Notes: generated by a model from the sequence alone, not told the origin. A stretch of 64,000 nt of DNA from Antilocapra americana (GCA_007570785.1 ML660201.1:33665840-33729839), one strand, 5' to 3'. Positions 45,616 to 57,061 are shown, numbered from the stretch's first letter. Numbers and translations are program-made.

Positions 45616-46595
45616 TCAGTTCAGTTCAGTTGCATCCAACTCTTTTTGACCCCATGAACTGCAGCATGCCAGGCCTCCCTGTCTATCACCAACTCCCGGA
45701 GTCCACCCAAACCCATGTCCACTGAGTCGGTGATGCTATCCAACTATCTCATCCTCTGTTGTCCTCTTCTCCTCCTGCCCTCAATCTTTCCCAGCGTCAG
45801 GGTCTTTTCCAATGAATCAGCTCTTAGAATCAGGTGGCCAAAGTATTGGAGTTTCAGTTTCAACATCAGTCCTTCCAATGAACACCCAGGACTGATCTCT
45901 TTTAAGATGGACTTGTTGGATCTCCTTGCCGTCCAAGGGACTCTCAGGAGTCTTCTCCAACACTGAAATTCAAAAGCATCAATTCTTTGGCACTCAGCTT
46001 TCTTTATAGTCCAACTCTTACATTTATACATGACCACTGGAAAAACCATAGCCTTCACTAGATGGACCTTTGTTGACAAAGTAATGTCTCTGTTTTTTAA
46101 TAATGCTGTCTATGTTGGTCATAACTTCCCTTCCAAGGATAAAGCATCTTTTAATTTCATGGCTGCAGTCACCATCTGCAGTGATTTTGGAGCCCAGAAA
46201 AATAAAGTCAGCCACAGTTTCCACTGTTTCCCCATCTATTTGCCATGAGTTGGCCACCTTATACAAAGAGTGTTGATTCATTGGAAAAGACTCTAATGCT
46301 GGGAAGGATTGGGGGCAGGAGGAGAAGGGGACGACAGAGGATGAGATAGCTGGATGGCATCACCGACTCGATGGACATGGATTTGGGTGGGCTCCGGGAG
46401 TTGGTGATAGACAGGGAGGCCTGGCATGCTACGATTCATGGGGTCACAAAGAATCAGACAGGACTGAATGACTGGACTGAACTGAACTGAACTGACGGGA
46501 CCGGATGCCATGATCTTAGTTTTCTGAATGTTGAGCTTTAAGCCACTTTTTCACTCTCCTCTTTCACAATTCTTCACTTTCTGCCATAAATAATA
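45616..46595 (-). mobile_element. BovB(-), split by a second BovB piece
   Basis: Outer target duplication GTAATAGGTT at 45606-45615 and 46596-46605. The element runs from the CAGTT tail to the RT region (GCAGTCACCATCTGCAGTGA, ATTTGCCATGA). It is interrupted at 46250, and resumes at 46493 (TGACGGGACCGGATGCCATG) to 46588, with a small deletion near 46567. Frames 45744-46079 and 46024-46281 are RT C-terminal pieces. The YADD region is absent. Confidence 0.93.
46250..46492 (+). mobile_element. BovB 3' end (+) nested inside BovB(-)
   Basis: TTGGCCACCTTATACAAAGA, GAAAAGACTCTAATGCTGGG, GATGGACATGGATTTGGGTG and the tail GGACTGAACTGAACTGAACT form the last 243 bases of a second BovB in opposite orientation. 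No target duplication was found at its borders. Confidence 0.92.
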
Positions 46596-47128
46596 GTAAT
46601 AGGTTGAACATGTATCAAATTTTGCTACATTTCTTTCATCTTTTTCCTTTTGCCTTGGTTCCTCCCTCCTTCCCCTTCACCTTTACTCTTCTCCCTCCTA
46701 AGTATTTGAAGGCAAACCTCAGCCATCATGTGATTTTAACCTTACATACCTAAACATGTCTTCTAAAACGTATGGATATTTTCTTACAGGACCTAGCAGC
46801 ACTGACAATAATGTCTCATTCTCATTTAATTGGAGTGTCACATTTTTGAGTGGCATGGATGTAAAAGGGTATGAAGCCATGTCACCTGAGGAACTGTGCA
46901 TAGAAGTGGGTTGATAGAAGATAAAGACTTGGGTGTTTGAAAGACGCTGAGTGGAAGAGTGGGCTGGCTTGGCTGTCTGTGGTCCATGTAAGTGGAGTAT
47001 CAGCCACAGCTCACTGGAAGCGGGAACTTAATCCAGGAATCAGCTATCTGCTTCTGAACTCAGCTGCCTCTCCTGCAGGCGTGCAGAGTGAGACCAGTGG
47101 AATGGTTTATGTCATTCATTTTATGAGT

Positions 47129-48275
47129 AGTAAATTGCCAACATCTGCTGGATCATCTAAAAAGCAAGAGAGTTCCATAAAAACATCTATTTCTGCTTTA
47201 TTGACTATGCCAAAGCCTTTGACCATGTGGATCACAATAAACTCTGGAAAATTCTGAAAGAGATGGGCATAACAGGCCACCTGACCTGTCTCTTGAGAAA
47301 CCTGTATGCAGGTCAGGAAGCAACCATTAGAACTGGACGTGGAACAACAGACTGGTTCCAAATAGGTAAAGGAGTACATCAAGGCTGTATATTGTTGCCC
47401 TGCTTATATAACTTATATGCAGCGTACATCCAGTATGCTGGGCTGGAAGAAGCACAGGCTGGAATCAAGGTTGCTGGAAGAAATATCAATAACGTCAGAT
47501 ATGCAAATGACACCACCCCTATGGCAGAAAGCAAAGAAGAACTAAAGAGTGTCTTAATGAAAGTGAAAGAGGAGAGTGAAAAGGTTGGCTTAAAGCTCAA
47601 CATTTAGGAAAGTAAGATAATGACATCTGGTCTCATCACTCACGGCAAAGAGATGGGGAAACAAAGGAAACAGTGAGAAACTTTATTTTTGGAGGCTCCA
47701 GAATCACTACAGATGGTGACTTACAGCAATGAAATTAAAAGACACTTACTCCTTGTACAGAAAGTTATAACCAACGTAGACAGCATATTAAAAAGCAGAG
47801 ACAGTACTTTGTCAACAAAGGTCCGTCTAGTCAAGGCTGTGGTTTTTCCAGTAGTCATGTATAGATGTGAGAGTTGTTCTATAAGGAAAGCTGAGCGCTA
47901 AAGAATTGATGCTTTTGACTGTGGTGATGGAGAAGACTCTTGAGAGTCCTTTGGACTTCAATAAGATCCAACAAGTCCATCTTAAAGAGATGAGTCCTGG
48001 ATGTTCATTGGTAGAACTGATGCTGAAGCTGAAACTCCAATACTTTGGCCACCTGATTCAAAGAGCTGACTCATTGGAAAAGACCCTGATGGTGGGAAAG
48101 ACTGAGGGCAGGAGGAGAAGGGGACGACAGAGGATGAGGTAGTTGGATCGCATCACCGACTCAATGGACATGAATTTGGGTAAACCCCGGGAGTTGGTGA
48201 TGGACAGGGAGGCCTGGCGTGCTGCAGTTCATGGGGCTGCAAAGACTTGGACACGACTGAGCGACTGAACTGAAT
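47129..48275 (+). mobile_element. BovB LINE, 5'-truncated, mutated RT active site
   Basis: Starts within the RT gene (AAATTGCCAACATCTGCTGG) and ends in GACTGAGCGACTGAACTGAA. The frame at 47227-47607 carries the VHQGCIL box and then YAND where YADD is required, so the first catalytic aspartate is asparagine. It stops at KLNI. Later pieces 47689-47901 and 47906-48142 are frame-shifted. No clear target duplication was found. Confidence 0.94.
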
Positions 48276-48744
48276 CAAGTGTCTGCTGCGTTAGGTGCTG
48301 AGGATTGCTATGCAAAATAAGACAGATGCAGCCCCTTCCCTCACGCACTTCCAGTATGTAGCATTGTGTCCCAGAATGGGAGATGGTTTGTGGTGTTCTA
48401 GAATTAGTTAATTAACACCAAGTTACAGAGAATTAAAAACAAATATTTTCAGCTTTCTAAACTTTGTGAGTATATCAACAAGGATATCTCAATTGTGTGC
48501 TAGAGTTGCCTCTTTTTTAGAACTTGATCGTCTCCATTTTTAGTCAAGAAAGAACAACGTCATGGCAGTAGCCCTCGGCGTGCCACAGTTCCTCAGTAAC
48601 TGTTATCTGAGTGATTTGTTAAACATGCTTATGAAAACAAAACAACAGGTTAATAGTTAATATAGATTAAAGCCAGAGTGATGCAAGGGATGGTTTTAAC
48701 TTGGGGGTTTTGACTGGTTGTTTTTCACTGTTCAGATTTGCATA
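48276..48744. other. Unique sequence, weak L2-like start
   Basis: GTCTGCTGCGTTAGGTGCTG and AGCCCCTTCCCTCACGCACT at 48280-48350 faintly resemble L2. The rest is not recognised. Confidence 0.35.
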
Positions 48745-49080
48745 CATTAAAACTTACTGTTAGGTTTACAATTCTGTGGGTGCTTACAAATGCGTCTGGT
48801 CATGGAACCAGTGTTGCAGTCAAGGTACATGCCTCCTCCTAAATTTGTCTCACTTCCAGCTGCCATCTCCAACCCTTGCTTTCTGTGCCCGAGTTTGCCC
48901 CTTCTGGAGTGCCACATACGGCATTCATACGACATGAAGCCTTTTCAGTCTGCCTCTTCCTCTTAGCACCGCACGTTTGTGATTAATCCGCTGTGTTGCT
49001 TATGTTTGGTCCTCTTACTCACTGGGTCATATTCTATTGTGTGGATGTCCCACAACTTGTTTATTCATATAAATAATAAT
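48745..49080 (-). mobile_element. Old L1M 3' end
   Basis: ACAATTCTGTGGGTGCTTAC, AAATGCGTCTGGTCATGGAA, CAGTGTTGCAGTCAAGGTAC, CATGAAGCCTTTTCAGTCTG, CATATTCTATTGTGTGGATG follow the antisense L1M 3' UTR/ORF2 order. Confidence 0.7.
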
Positions 49081-50669
49081 ATAAGGCCCATTCAGTATGT
49101 CATTAATATGATATTTAATAAAACCAGATTTAGCAGAAATCCTGCAGGTGGTATACAAATGAGTGAGTCTTGGGAGAAAAAAAACTAATCTGATCAATTT
49201 ATGCATTAAAGGGTTGTTGATGGTGGTTCATCTTTTAATCACTTACCCAAACCTCAGTAGTGTGTTTGCTTGAAATATAAATAGGTTTCCTGTCATCCTA
49301 AGTCAGAACACAACTTCTGGGGCCTCCAGAACATCCTCTTCATATTCTCTTAATCATGTATTTCCATTTGTTCATTCCCTCCCCTTCCTCCCTCTCTCTT
49401 GCCTTCCTTGTCTTTCTCCTCATTCTCACTCTGATATTTCTCCCTTCATTTCCCCGTCTCCTCCCCCTAATATTTCATTGGAGTTTATGTAACTGAATTA
49501 ATTAGACCTATTTCTCAAGGAGTTGGTTTTCCATAAAATTCACTTTGCAGTTGGCATGACAGAAGAGCTGGCATATTAATCAAATGCTACAATTTGTTCT
49601 TTGTATCTGAATCAGGCTGGGGTTGGGCTTCCTGCTTATCTGTTGTCCGTTTATACCAGTCTGTCCTTCACAGGGAATAAGCCTGGATTCTTTGTGACTC
49701 GGCTGGGTGATGGTTGTGAGTGTTGATAGATTGGGTGTGGAAACGCTTAACAGGGCCAGACCCTATCTTTTTAGTTAGTGTTACAGAGTCCCCAGGATAT
49801 AAAATGTCTTCTGAAAATAAATAAGAGCTTTCCTTTTCCTTTCTTCGGCTGATGATATCGGTACCATTTTATAGAATAAAATGATAAAAATCTTTGTTCT
49901 TTCTTAAATAACATGCTAATTGCTGTTCTATGTATTCACTTTGTATTTCACAAAGTGAATATATATATTCACTTTTTAGACATTTTTGTCCCTTAGTACA
50001 TTTTAAATCCTCAAGCATACTCAAATTTTGTGTATTTTATATAGTCTTAATGTGTGTCTGGTGGGGTAGGGGGCTGCTCTTTGTAGCTAACCAGGAGACC
50101 AGAGTCTGCAGCTTTCTCCATTTAGCCTGTTTGCTGCAGAATACAAAGGCTGCTAAAGGATTTGAGTGCATATCTTAAAAGCTCATCAGAAATATTCTGA
50201 GCTCCGGATTTTTTTTTCTCTCTCAGCAACATTTCAGATATGGAGGTTCTCCTCGGTTGCCCCTGCTCGTGTTGCCGAATTTAAAATGCCACAGGAAGAA
50301 AGAAAGATCTGTTCTGTTTTCTCATCTGTGGACTGAGGGGGTTGGGCTAGCTGGGGGATGTCAGATAGATGGCAATAGTGCTGTCACTCCTCCTCCATCC
50401 ACATGACAGACATCACTAGTCAATTACAGTATGCTTTCCTGCCATATGCAGCCTCAGACTTCTTATCAAGTCAGCACTCCAGGAATCCACTACTAATCAG
50501 TCATTGTTAGCCGAAGAGATAAAATCTATTTTTCTGTTCTGAAACATTATGGGATTTAATCTCTAGTGCAAATTTAAGTTGTTCTGTAAAAGTCAGACCA
50601 CCATTGCTTGGTAGCAGGAAGAATGTTGGAAGGCATGGGTAGTTTCAAGTGAAGATTTCATATTGCTAC
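49081..50669. other. Unique sequence, no gene seen
   Basis: A pyrimidine-rich stretch (49375-49470) precedes an AT-rich block with GAATTAATTAGACC and CATATTAATCAAATGC (49495-49590). No repeats or exons recognised. Confidence 0.4.
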
Positions 50670-50800
50670 GTTTTATGCTCCTTGAAGGCAAGTGTTGTGT
50701 TTTATTCATGTGTTTGCATGTTTACCCAGCCTATAAGGCAAATCTTCTTAGTAGACATTAGATACATGTTTGGTAAATGATGCATGAAAGAATGAATGGA
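50670..50800 (+). repeat. L2 3' end
   Basis: TATGCTCCTTGAAGGCAAGT, GTTTACCCAGCCTATAAGGC and ATGTTTGGTAAATGATGCAT-GAAAGAATGA. Confidence 0.6.
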
Positions 50801-51429
50801 AAGCTTGACCTTGGCCAATGCTTTCGTCTCTAAGATGGCATAGTTCAGTGCTTCTTCCAAAAGGCAGGCCCAACCTTTACTATTATTGAATTTCTCTACT
50901 GTAATTCAGGCCACTCCTTCAGATTTGGCTAGATAGCTCTGTGTTCTTATCCGCCGGGCGTTTGCGGAGCCCAGTAGCTTGGCATCATAGGTTGAACTTC
51001 ATGAAATTTTTTTCCATGTGTCTTCCAGGTCATTCATAAACTTGCTGAGCAATACTGAGGAGGGTCCATCTATTCTTACCCCTGCTGGATTCTGAATTCT
51101 TTCAGTTTACTTTGTGGTTAGGAATCTGAAAGATTCATGGTAAAGAGAAGTCTGTTACAGTTTTGGAATTTATCACTGAAAAGAATCACATACTTGACAC
51201 TTAACTTATGCATCCTTCATTAGTTATTTTGGAAGAACTGTATTTTAAGTTCCTTTATTGAAAGGGCCAGATCAAATAGCTCTTTAAATTTTGATAGCAC
51301 AATAATGTTATTTTTGCAGGCTAGATTCAGTAAATATTCAGTATTCTTCAAGATAGTTTCTTGAAAAATAGGCTGAAGCCTCTGTCTCTGTCAGCTTTCT
51401 GAGGAAAATCACCTTTTAAAACAAGAGGC

Positions 51430-51515
51430 TTTTTTTTTTTTTTTTTGTCCACTGAGACACTGGATTTCATCTAATAACACCACCAGCTACCCATTTAGTA
51501 AAAAAAAAAAAAAAA
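51430..51515. repeat. T-run/A-run inverted pair
   Basis: T17 at 51430-51446 and A16 at 51500-51515, separated by 53 bases, can pair as a simple hairpin. Confidence 0.7.
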
Positions 51516-51700
51516 TTATAGGCCAGGAATTCTGCTAAGTGCTTTACATGTATTATCTGTAAACCTCAAAACAATGCCAGGACTTAAGTGATATCAATTC
51601 CATTCTACAGATGAGATGAGTGATGCTTGGAAAAGTTACATAACTTTGCCAAAGTCAGACTAGATGATCATTAGCAGTACTGGAATTTAAAGGCAAGCCT
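51516..51700 (-). repeat. MIR SINE
   Basis: GGAATTCTGCTAAGTGCTTT, ACATGTATTATCTGTAAACC, CATTCTACAGATGAGATGAG, GGAAAAGTTACATAACTTTG, TAGCAGTACTGGAATTTAAA. Confidence 0.8.
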
Positions 51701-51846
51701 AATTCTAAAATGTCTCCTCCTAAGGATACCAGCTCTCTCAGTGTATGTTACCTACTCCAGGAAGCCCTCTATCAAGTACCGCCATCCCACAAGACTGGTT
51801 GAGATGCTCTTGCTCTGTGTTTTTATAGTAGTATAGTTTATGCCCC

Positions 51847-52028
51847 GTTATGGCTGGCTCAGTCATAAAGAATCTTCCTTCAGGAGATGCAGGTTCAATG
51901 GGTCAGGAAATGACAACGCACTCCAGTGTTCTTGCCTGGGAAATGACATGGGCAGAGGAGCCTGGCGGGCTACAGTCCATTGGTCATGAAAGAGCTGGAC
52001 ACAAACTTAGTGACTGAACAACAACAAA
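51847..52028 (+). mobile_element. Bov-tA SINE
   Basis: TTATGGCTGGCTCAGTCATA, CACTCCAGTGTTCTTGCCTG, GAGCCTGGCGGGCTACAGTC, CTTAGTGACTGAACAACAAC. Has small internal losses near the B box. Confidence 0.88.
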
Positions 52029-53802
52029 TGATGACACTCTCCATCTGTTTATCTGCTTCCTCTACCACCAGAATAAGATTCCTGAAAACAGGGGCTTTGT
52101 GTTTCTGTTCATTTGGTATTTGTCTGTGTGCTTTTTTCCTGCCACTTTTGTTGATGGCTGAATGAACATGTCTTTCCAAGGATGTCTCTGCTATTTCACC
52201 TTGGTGCTTAAGAGCCATATTAATGTAGAGTTAGACCTGTAAGGACCTTCTATAGTTCAGAATTTGTTAATTTGGGGGATGAAAGACTGAGGGAAATATA
52301 ATCTATCTCTAAATGTGGAGTGGCAGAGTTGCCTCTCTTTAAAGTGCCATCTATTTAATTCTGTCATTGCATTATTAAACTGTTATACTTTCCCTCAGTT
52401 CAGTCTTTTATTAACTGTACTTTTATGAGTAATTAATACAGACAGATGTTCTTACATTTATTTATCCTGCCTGAGATGCCTTATGCTTCTTGAATCTGAA
52501 GATTCATGAGTTTTATAAATTCTAGAAAACTCTTAGCCATTATGCCTCACCTTAATGTCTGTTCTCTGCCAACAGGACTCTGGTTAGACATACGTTGGCA
52601 CTTCTAAGTCTGTCCTCCGTATCACTTAAACATCTTTATAGTTTTCAACTTTGCATCCCTGTGTGTTTCATCTTGTGTAATGTCCTGAGATCTATATTTC
52701 TCTTCAGCAGTATTTCATCTTCTGTTTCATCTCTCCATCAAGTTTTTAATTTTAATGAATCTATAGAGGAAAGAGAAGAGTTGCCCTTTTCCCCTGGTTT
52801 CACTTCTAGCTTTATTGTGATTCGTCATTTTAAACTTTAATTAATGTTCTTTTTTAAAATGTTGTTTTACAACTTCCAACTCTTGAGCCCTGGTCCTCAT
52901 ACTTGCTGACGTATGGCTGTGTTTTGTAATTTACTATCACAAGCTCATGCTTTGAAGGATCAGATGTAGCCCAGGTTACAGAACTGACTCTGCAGGAAAA
53001 TTTTTCATTTGCTTCTGTGGGGAATTCTTGGCATATCGTGAAAGGGACCAAGCTTTATATTAATTGTTCATTTGGAATTTGCTGATGCTCACTTTAATTG
53101 TTCATATTCCACTCTGAAGAAAGGCAAAAGCTGAGTGCTTCTAATTCTCAACTTAAATGTTTCCCTTCTGCTCAGACGACAGGGAGACAAGTTTCCTTGG
53201 GATGGTTGACAGTTTTTCTGATCTATTTGTTTACCAAGGGTGCAGCCCTCAGGGAGTGTTCCTGGTTTGCTGGAGGAGTCTCCTAACAGCTTCCTACTAC
53301 TGCTTGTTCCAAGGCCTCATCTTCTGTCCTACTTGGGTATGCAAACCCTAGCCCCTAGGGAACCAAGACAGGTTATTCTCCTGTTGCCAACCATGTTCCC
53401 TTCTGCCTCATATCCCCAGAATGAATTTGCATGTTCACCATTCTTGTTTTTAGTTACTTCTTTTTTCTACCTGGATACTCTCCTTTCTTAATTGTGAGTC
53501 AGCTAAGCTCTTAAAATAATTTTGGTTTTCTTTTATCTAGTGTATCTAGTGTCTTTGAAGGGTTGGAATTTCCAGGCTGTCATCATTTACTATCTTGCCA
53601 AATCCAGGAGCTTATTACAAGCTAATGGTAAAATAATCAAGTAATACACGAAAATATATGGTGAAATAGTAGTCTCCTTCCCACTGTAGACCTGCTTAGT
53701 TCTCAAACCACCTTGCCAAGAATAATAACCTTTACCGTTTTCTTAGGCATAGTTCTAGGAACATGTTATGCACGTACAGCATACATGTAACACATGTGTA
53801 GT
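52029..53802. other. Unique sequence, weak L2-like start
   Basis: TTCCTGAAAACAGGGGCTTT with GTTGATGGCTGAATGAACAT (52080-52168) suggests an L2 tail. Several open frames of 60-83 codons at 52595-53491 overlap one another and show no domains. Confidence 0.35.
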
Positions 53803-54004
53803 GCATGCTTAGTCACTCAGTCATGTCCAGCTATTTTGTGACCCCATGACACCTCTGTCCGTGGGATTTCCCAGGCAAGAATACTGGAGTGGGATACATT
53901 TCTTCGCTAGAGGATCTTCCCAACCCAGAAATCAAACCTACATCACCTCTGTCTCCTGCACTGTAGGCAGAGTGTTTACATGCTGAGCAATTGTGGAAGC
54001 CCAT
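53803..54004 (-). mobile_element. Bov-tA SINE
   Basis: CTTAGTCACTCAGTCATGTC, GCAAGAATACTGGAGTGGGA, GGATCTTCCCAACCCAGAAA, CTGAGCAATTGTGGAAGCCC. Confidence 0.9.
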
Positions 54005-54049
54005 ATAATACAGGAAGATTTATTTAATCAAGCAGGGATATATTTTACC

Positions 54050-54260
54050 TTCTGCACTGTACTTAGAAATATATTTTGAAGTTTATTGTTTATTAGTGCA
54101 CTTAACTCTGCTTCTTTTGTTTCATGACTGTAGTATTCCAGAATAGGTGTTCTGTAATTTATTTTTCCATTTCCCCTATTTTTATTGGGTGATAGTTTTC
54201 AGTTATTGTGATATTATAAACTATGCTTCAGTAAGCATTCCTGATTATATGTCTTTGCTG
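54050..54260 (-). mobile_element. Old L1M 3' fragment
   Basis: ATGACTGTAGTATTCCAGAA, TTTATTTTTCCATTTCCCCT, TTTTCAGTTATTGTGATATT, CAGTAAGCATTCCTGATTAT. Confidence 0.55.
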
Positions 54261-54315
54261 ACAATACATCCAACATAATTCTCTTGGTATATTTTGCTCT
54301 GTCTCTCCCCCATGC

Positions 54316-54797
54316 TGTGATGGGGATTAATTTCCTGTGTCAACTGGACTGGTCCAAGGGATTCCCAGATAGTTGGTAACATTAGGGAATCTCAGAAAGA
54401 ATCAGTGGACCTCTGAAAGAAGATTTCCCCCTCACCAGTTCAGGTGGGCATCTTGCAATCTGTTGAGGGTCTGAACAGAGCAAAAAGCTGGAGGAAAGAT
54501 CAGTTTGCTCTCTTTGCTTGAGCTGTAACTTAAACATTTTCCTGCTTCAGACATTGGCACTCCTGGTTCTCAGCTTGGACTGGGACCAGGACTTGCACCC
54601 CTGGCACCCAGTTCTCAAGCTTTTGTATTTGTCCAGCATTATAACACCAGCTTTCTTGGTTGTCCAACAACTCACAGACTATAGGCCATGGGACTGTTGC
54701 ATCTCTGTAACTCCATATAGGGTGCCAATCCCTATAGTAAATCTCTGCATATCTATCTATACACCTTACTGGTTCTCTAGTTCTGGAAAACCCTAGT
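54316..54797 (+). repeat. Ancient LTR-like repeat, family not assigned
   Basis: GTGATGGGGATTAATTTCCT, GTGTCAACTGGACTGGTCCA, CTGTTGAGGGTCTGAACAGA, AGACATTGGCACTCCTGGTT and the ending TACTGGTTCTCTAGTTCTGG-AAAACCCTAGTA follow a well-known mammalian dispersed repeat from end to end. Confidence 0.6.
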
Positions 54798-55049
54798 ACA
54801 CACCTCCACTCCCACTAGGAGGTGGTCACCTCAGCACCTTGCATAAGGCCTGGCACTGAGCAGGCACAGAATTCACATTTGTTTCATGAATGACCATGCA
54901 CTCACCAAGAAGCCAAACCAGCAGTCAGATCATGCCCACCCCCAGGAAATGTATTCTGATAACAGAAACACCAGCTCTTGACTATCCAGTGGTCTGTAGC
55001 TGTTGATTGAGCATACCTCCTAGTCCAGATTTGCACTAACACCATCGTT

Positions 55050-55155
55050 AAAACAGCTCCATGAGATTTCATGATCACGCTTTACAAACAAGAAAACCGA
55101 GGCACAGGTTCCATAACTTGTAAGAGACTGAGACTACAACGGAAACAGCTGGCCC
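55050..55155 (-). repeat. MIR SINE
   Basis: TTACAAACAAGAAAACCGAG, GCACAGGTTCCATAACTTGT with a degenerate ACTAC-GGAAACAGCTGG end. Confidence 0.65.
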
Positions 55156-55209
55156 CTTGAATATCACCTTTTAATCAACATTTGTCTGTCACAGCCAACA
55201 TAGGATGTG

Positions 55210-55400
55210 TCAGTGTTCATTCCTTCATTTATTCGTTTATTTATTCCATCAACAAATATTTACTGAGAGCTCACAGTGTTCCAGGGGGAGGTAGGTAACA
55301 ACAGTGTGGTGAGAGGTGGAAACACCCCTGCAGTGATGGAATTTACAGTATATAGGGAGAGTCAGATTAAGCGAAAAACAGTGAAAGTGTGATGAGTGCC
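55210..55400 (+). repeat. L2 LINE 3' fragment
   Basis: CAACAAATATTTACTGAGAG, CTCACAGTGTTCCAGGGGGA, GTGATGGAATTTACAGTATA. Confidence 0.65.
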
Positions 55401-55699
55401 CCCAAGGGTCGGGGGTGGGGGTTAAGAGTGGGGAGAATTTGGAAGTGCCTAGCTGGGGGTTCTTCCCAGTAATTAAGAGAGTCCCCAGATCTGTGATGAG
55501 TGGGATGAGCCTTGAAGGATGAGCAAGACGGAGAGGTGAAGGCCAAGAGGCAGCCTGTTCCCTGCCTTCCTCCTGCGCTCTGCTGTACAGCGGAGTTTGG
55601 CTTTTGCAGCCCCTGCCAGTGCTAGGGACCTCCACAGAGCAAGGGCCAGAGTGCTGAGTCCTTCTGCTACCGAAAGTGGCCCCTTACCCCCTTCCCCAC
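55401..55699. other. Unique sequence upstream of the CpG island
   Basis: No repeat or exon recognised. Contains a G-rich tract near 55405-55420. Confidence 0.4.
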
Positions 55700-55764
55700 C
55701 CCCATCAGCCTTTTCTAATTTTAAAGCGGTAGCTCCCTTGACTGAAATCTCAATTTGGGAACAG

Positions 55765-55860
55765 GCCTAGGATTGGCCTGTAGCTCGGAATTCTCACCAA
55801 TAAGCGCCACGGTAGGTGGGGAGGCGTCCCTTTAAGCAGCGGGGAGGCAGCCTGGAGAGC
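55765..55860 (+). promoter_or_regulatory. Putative core promoter
   Basis: Contains an inverted CCAAT box (ATTGG, 55772-55776), a direct CCAAT box (55797-55801) and a TATA-like TTTAAG at 55831-55836, in an order and spacing that would place transcription start near 55860. A GGTGGGGAGGCG GC-type box lies between (about 55814-55825). Direction is inferred from the splice donor downstream. The start site is not proven by sequence. Confidence 0.5.
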
Positions 55861-56137
55861 TTGAAGCGTCTCTCCCTGGGACCTGAAAGGTTTTCCTGCG
55901 TCCAGAGCTGTGCACGGAGCAGCTGCCTTCACCGCGCCCCGGGAATGTCACCTCCCTCGCGCGGAGCCCCTGCAGGGCCCCCTTTGGCTCCGGGTGGTTG
56001 GCGGCTGTCGCCCCGCTGGGCTTCTTAGCAGCAACCGCATCCCCTGGCCCAGGTCTGCGGCCCCTTCCTACCTCCCCAGCCCCCTTAGTTCCTGGTGGTG
56101 GAGGCCCCGCAGCAGCAGAGATGCAAGGCTGAGCCGG
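55860..56137 (+). other. Putative untranslated first exon with splice donor
   Basis: About 280 bases of GC-rich sequence ending at CCGG|GTAAGT (exon end 56137, intron from 56138), a near-consensus donor. The ATGs present open only short frames: ATG 55945 gives 27 codons to a stop at 56026-56028, and ATG 56121 gives three codons to TGA at 56130-56132. A frame open through the donor (GTG at 55910 onward) has no ATG. The exon is therefore best read as 5' leader with two upstream ORFs, and the coding start would lie in a later exon outside or further along the window. I do not recognise the gene. It could also be a lncRNA promoter. Confidence 0.45.
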
Positions 56138-56260
56138 GTAAGTGGCGCCCCAGGGCAGGGGTGCCCAGAGGGGGTGCGTGTGCTCCTGGTGGAGACCAGG
56201 AAGAGGGGTCTTAAAGTGGGACAGTAACCTCTGGGAGAGATGCGCCCTGCAGCATAGACA

Positions 56261-57061
56261 CTGGGGAGGTGAGGAGCTCAGGGAAGGGGACCTTGGGATC
56301 TTTTTGATATGAGCGTCTCCCAGCCTTTGCGCACTAGATTAGCCAATAATAGTAACAGTGTCAGGAGTCGCGGACCCTGTATTAGGACTTCTTGGGTGGA
56401 AACATTTAAACTTCCCTGAACTTGCTTTTTTTCAAGAGCTTTTAATCTCTTAACAGTTCATTTCCCTCAAATATTGAAAATGTATGGATTGCTCCTGACC
56501 TACTTATTTATTTCTCTTAGACTCTCAAAAAATGTGTGATGTCTCCAGAAAGGGCTGGCTTAAAAAATGATGTATTTCTCCCCACATTCCTATGGCTCCT
56601 TTTCCTAGAACTTTAAAAATGCATGTTGCTGTTCTGCTTGGTGGATTATCTGTAATGAAGCAGCTCAGAAATGTGTTCATTTATTCTCCCTGAATTGGGG
56701 GTGGAGGTCAGGAAGAGACCTCCCTCTCCTGGCCTTCCTAGCTGGAATAGAACAATCTGTAGGATGGGGAAAGCTCCTGGGGGGAGTTTATTAGAACCTT
56801 TGCTCGTCCAGGTTTGCGGATGTACCCTCTTGGCTGCTGGGAGACTTCGGACTTAGTGAAGCCTGAAAGTCTGCAGATCTGGGGTGCCTAGGCAGCTGTA
56901 CAGTGGGAAATTTCCAAACCAAAATATTCCCTCGGAATTGGAGTGGGGGAGGGGTAAGGTTCATTTAAAAGATGCATTTTGAGCTTCCTCCGTCTCCCCT
57001 GTCTGTTTGCTCCTGTATACCTCAAGAAAAACTTGAAAGCCTAATGAAGAGGGCTGGAGGG

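Larger units (their letters stand above)
45545..46860 (-). repeat. Old L1M 3' segment split by BovB
   Basis: AATTTAAAACATAATCAATA and AATGAATCCCTATGTAATAG to the left, and AACATGTATCAAATTTTGCT, TTTGAAGGCAAACCTCAGCC, TATGGATATTTTCTTACAGG to the right of the BovB fit the antisense L1M 3' UTR. Diverged, moderate certainty. Confidence 0.5.
55700..56260. promoter_or_regulatory. Small CpG island
   Basis: I count 22 CpG dinucleotides in 55801-56160, far above the CpG-poor remainder of the window. The densest part is 55931-55965. It is free of SINE or LINE sequence, so the CpGs are not from a young repeat. CpG islands of this size usually mark promoters in mammals. Confidence 0.75.

Noticed and set aside
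55910..56227. 105-codon frame across the CpG island, open through the splice donor
   Set aside because: It begins at GTG with no in-frame ATG, and GC-rich sequence lowers stop frequency. There is no evidence for translation.
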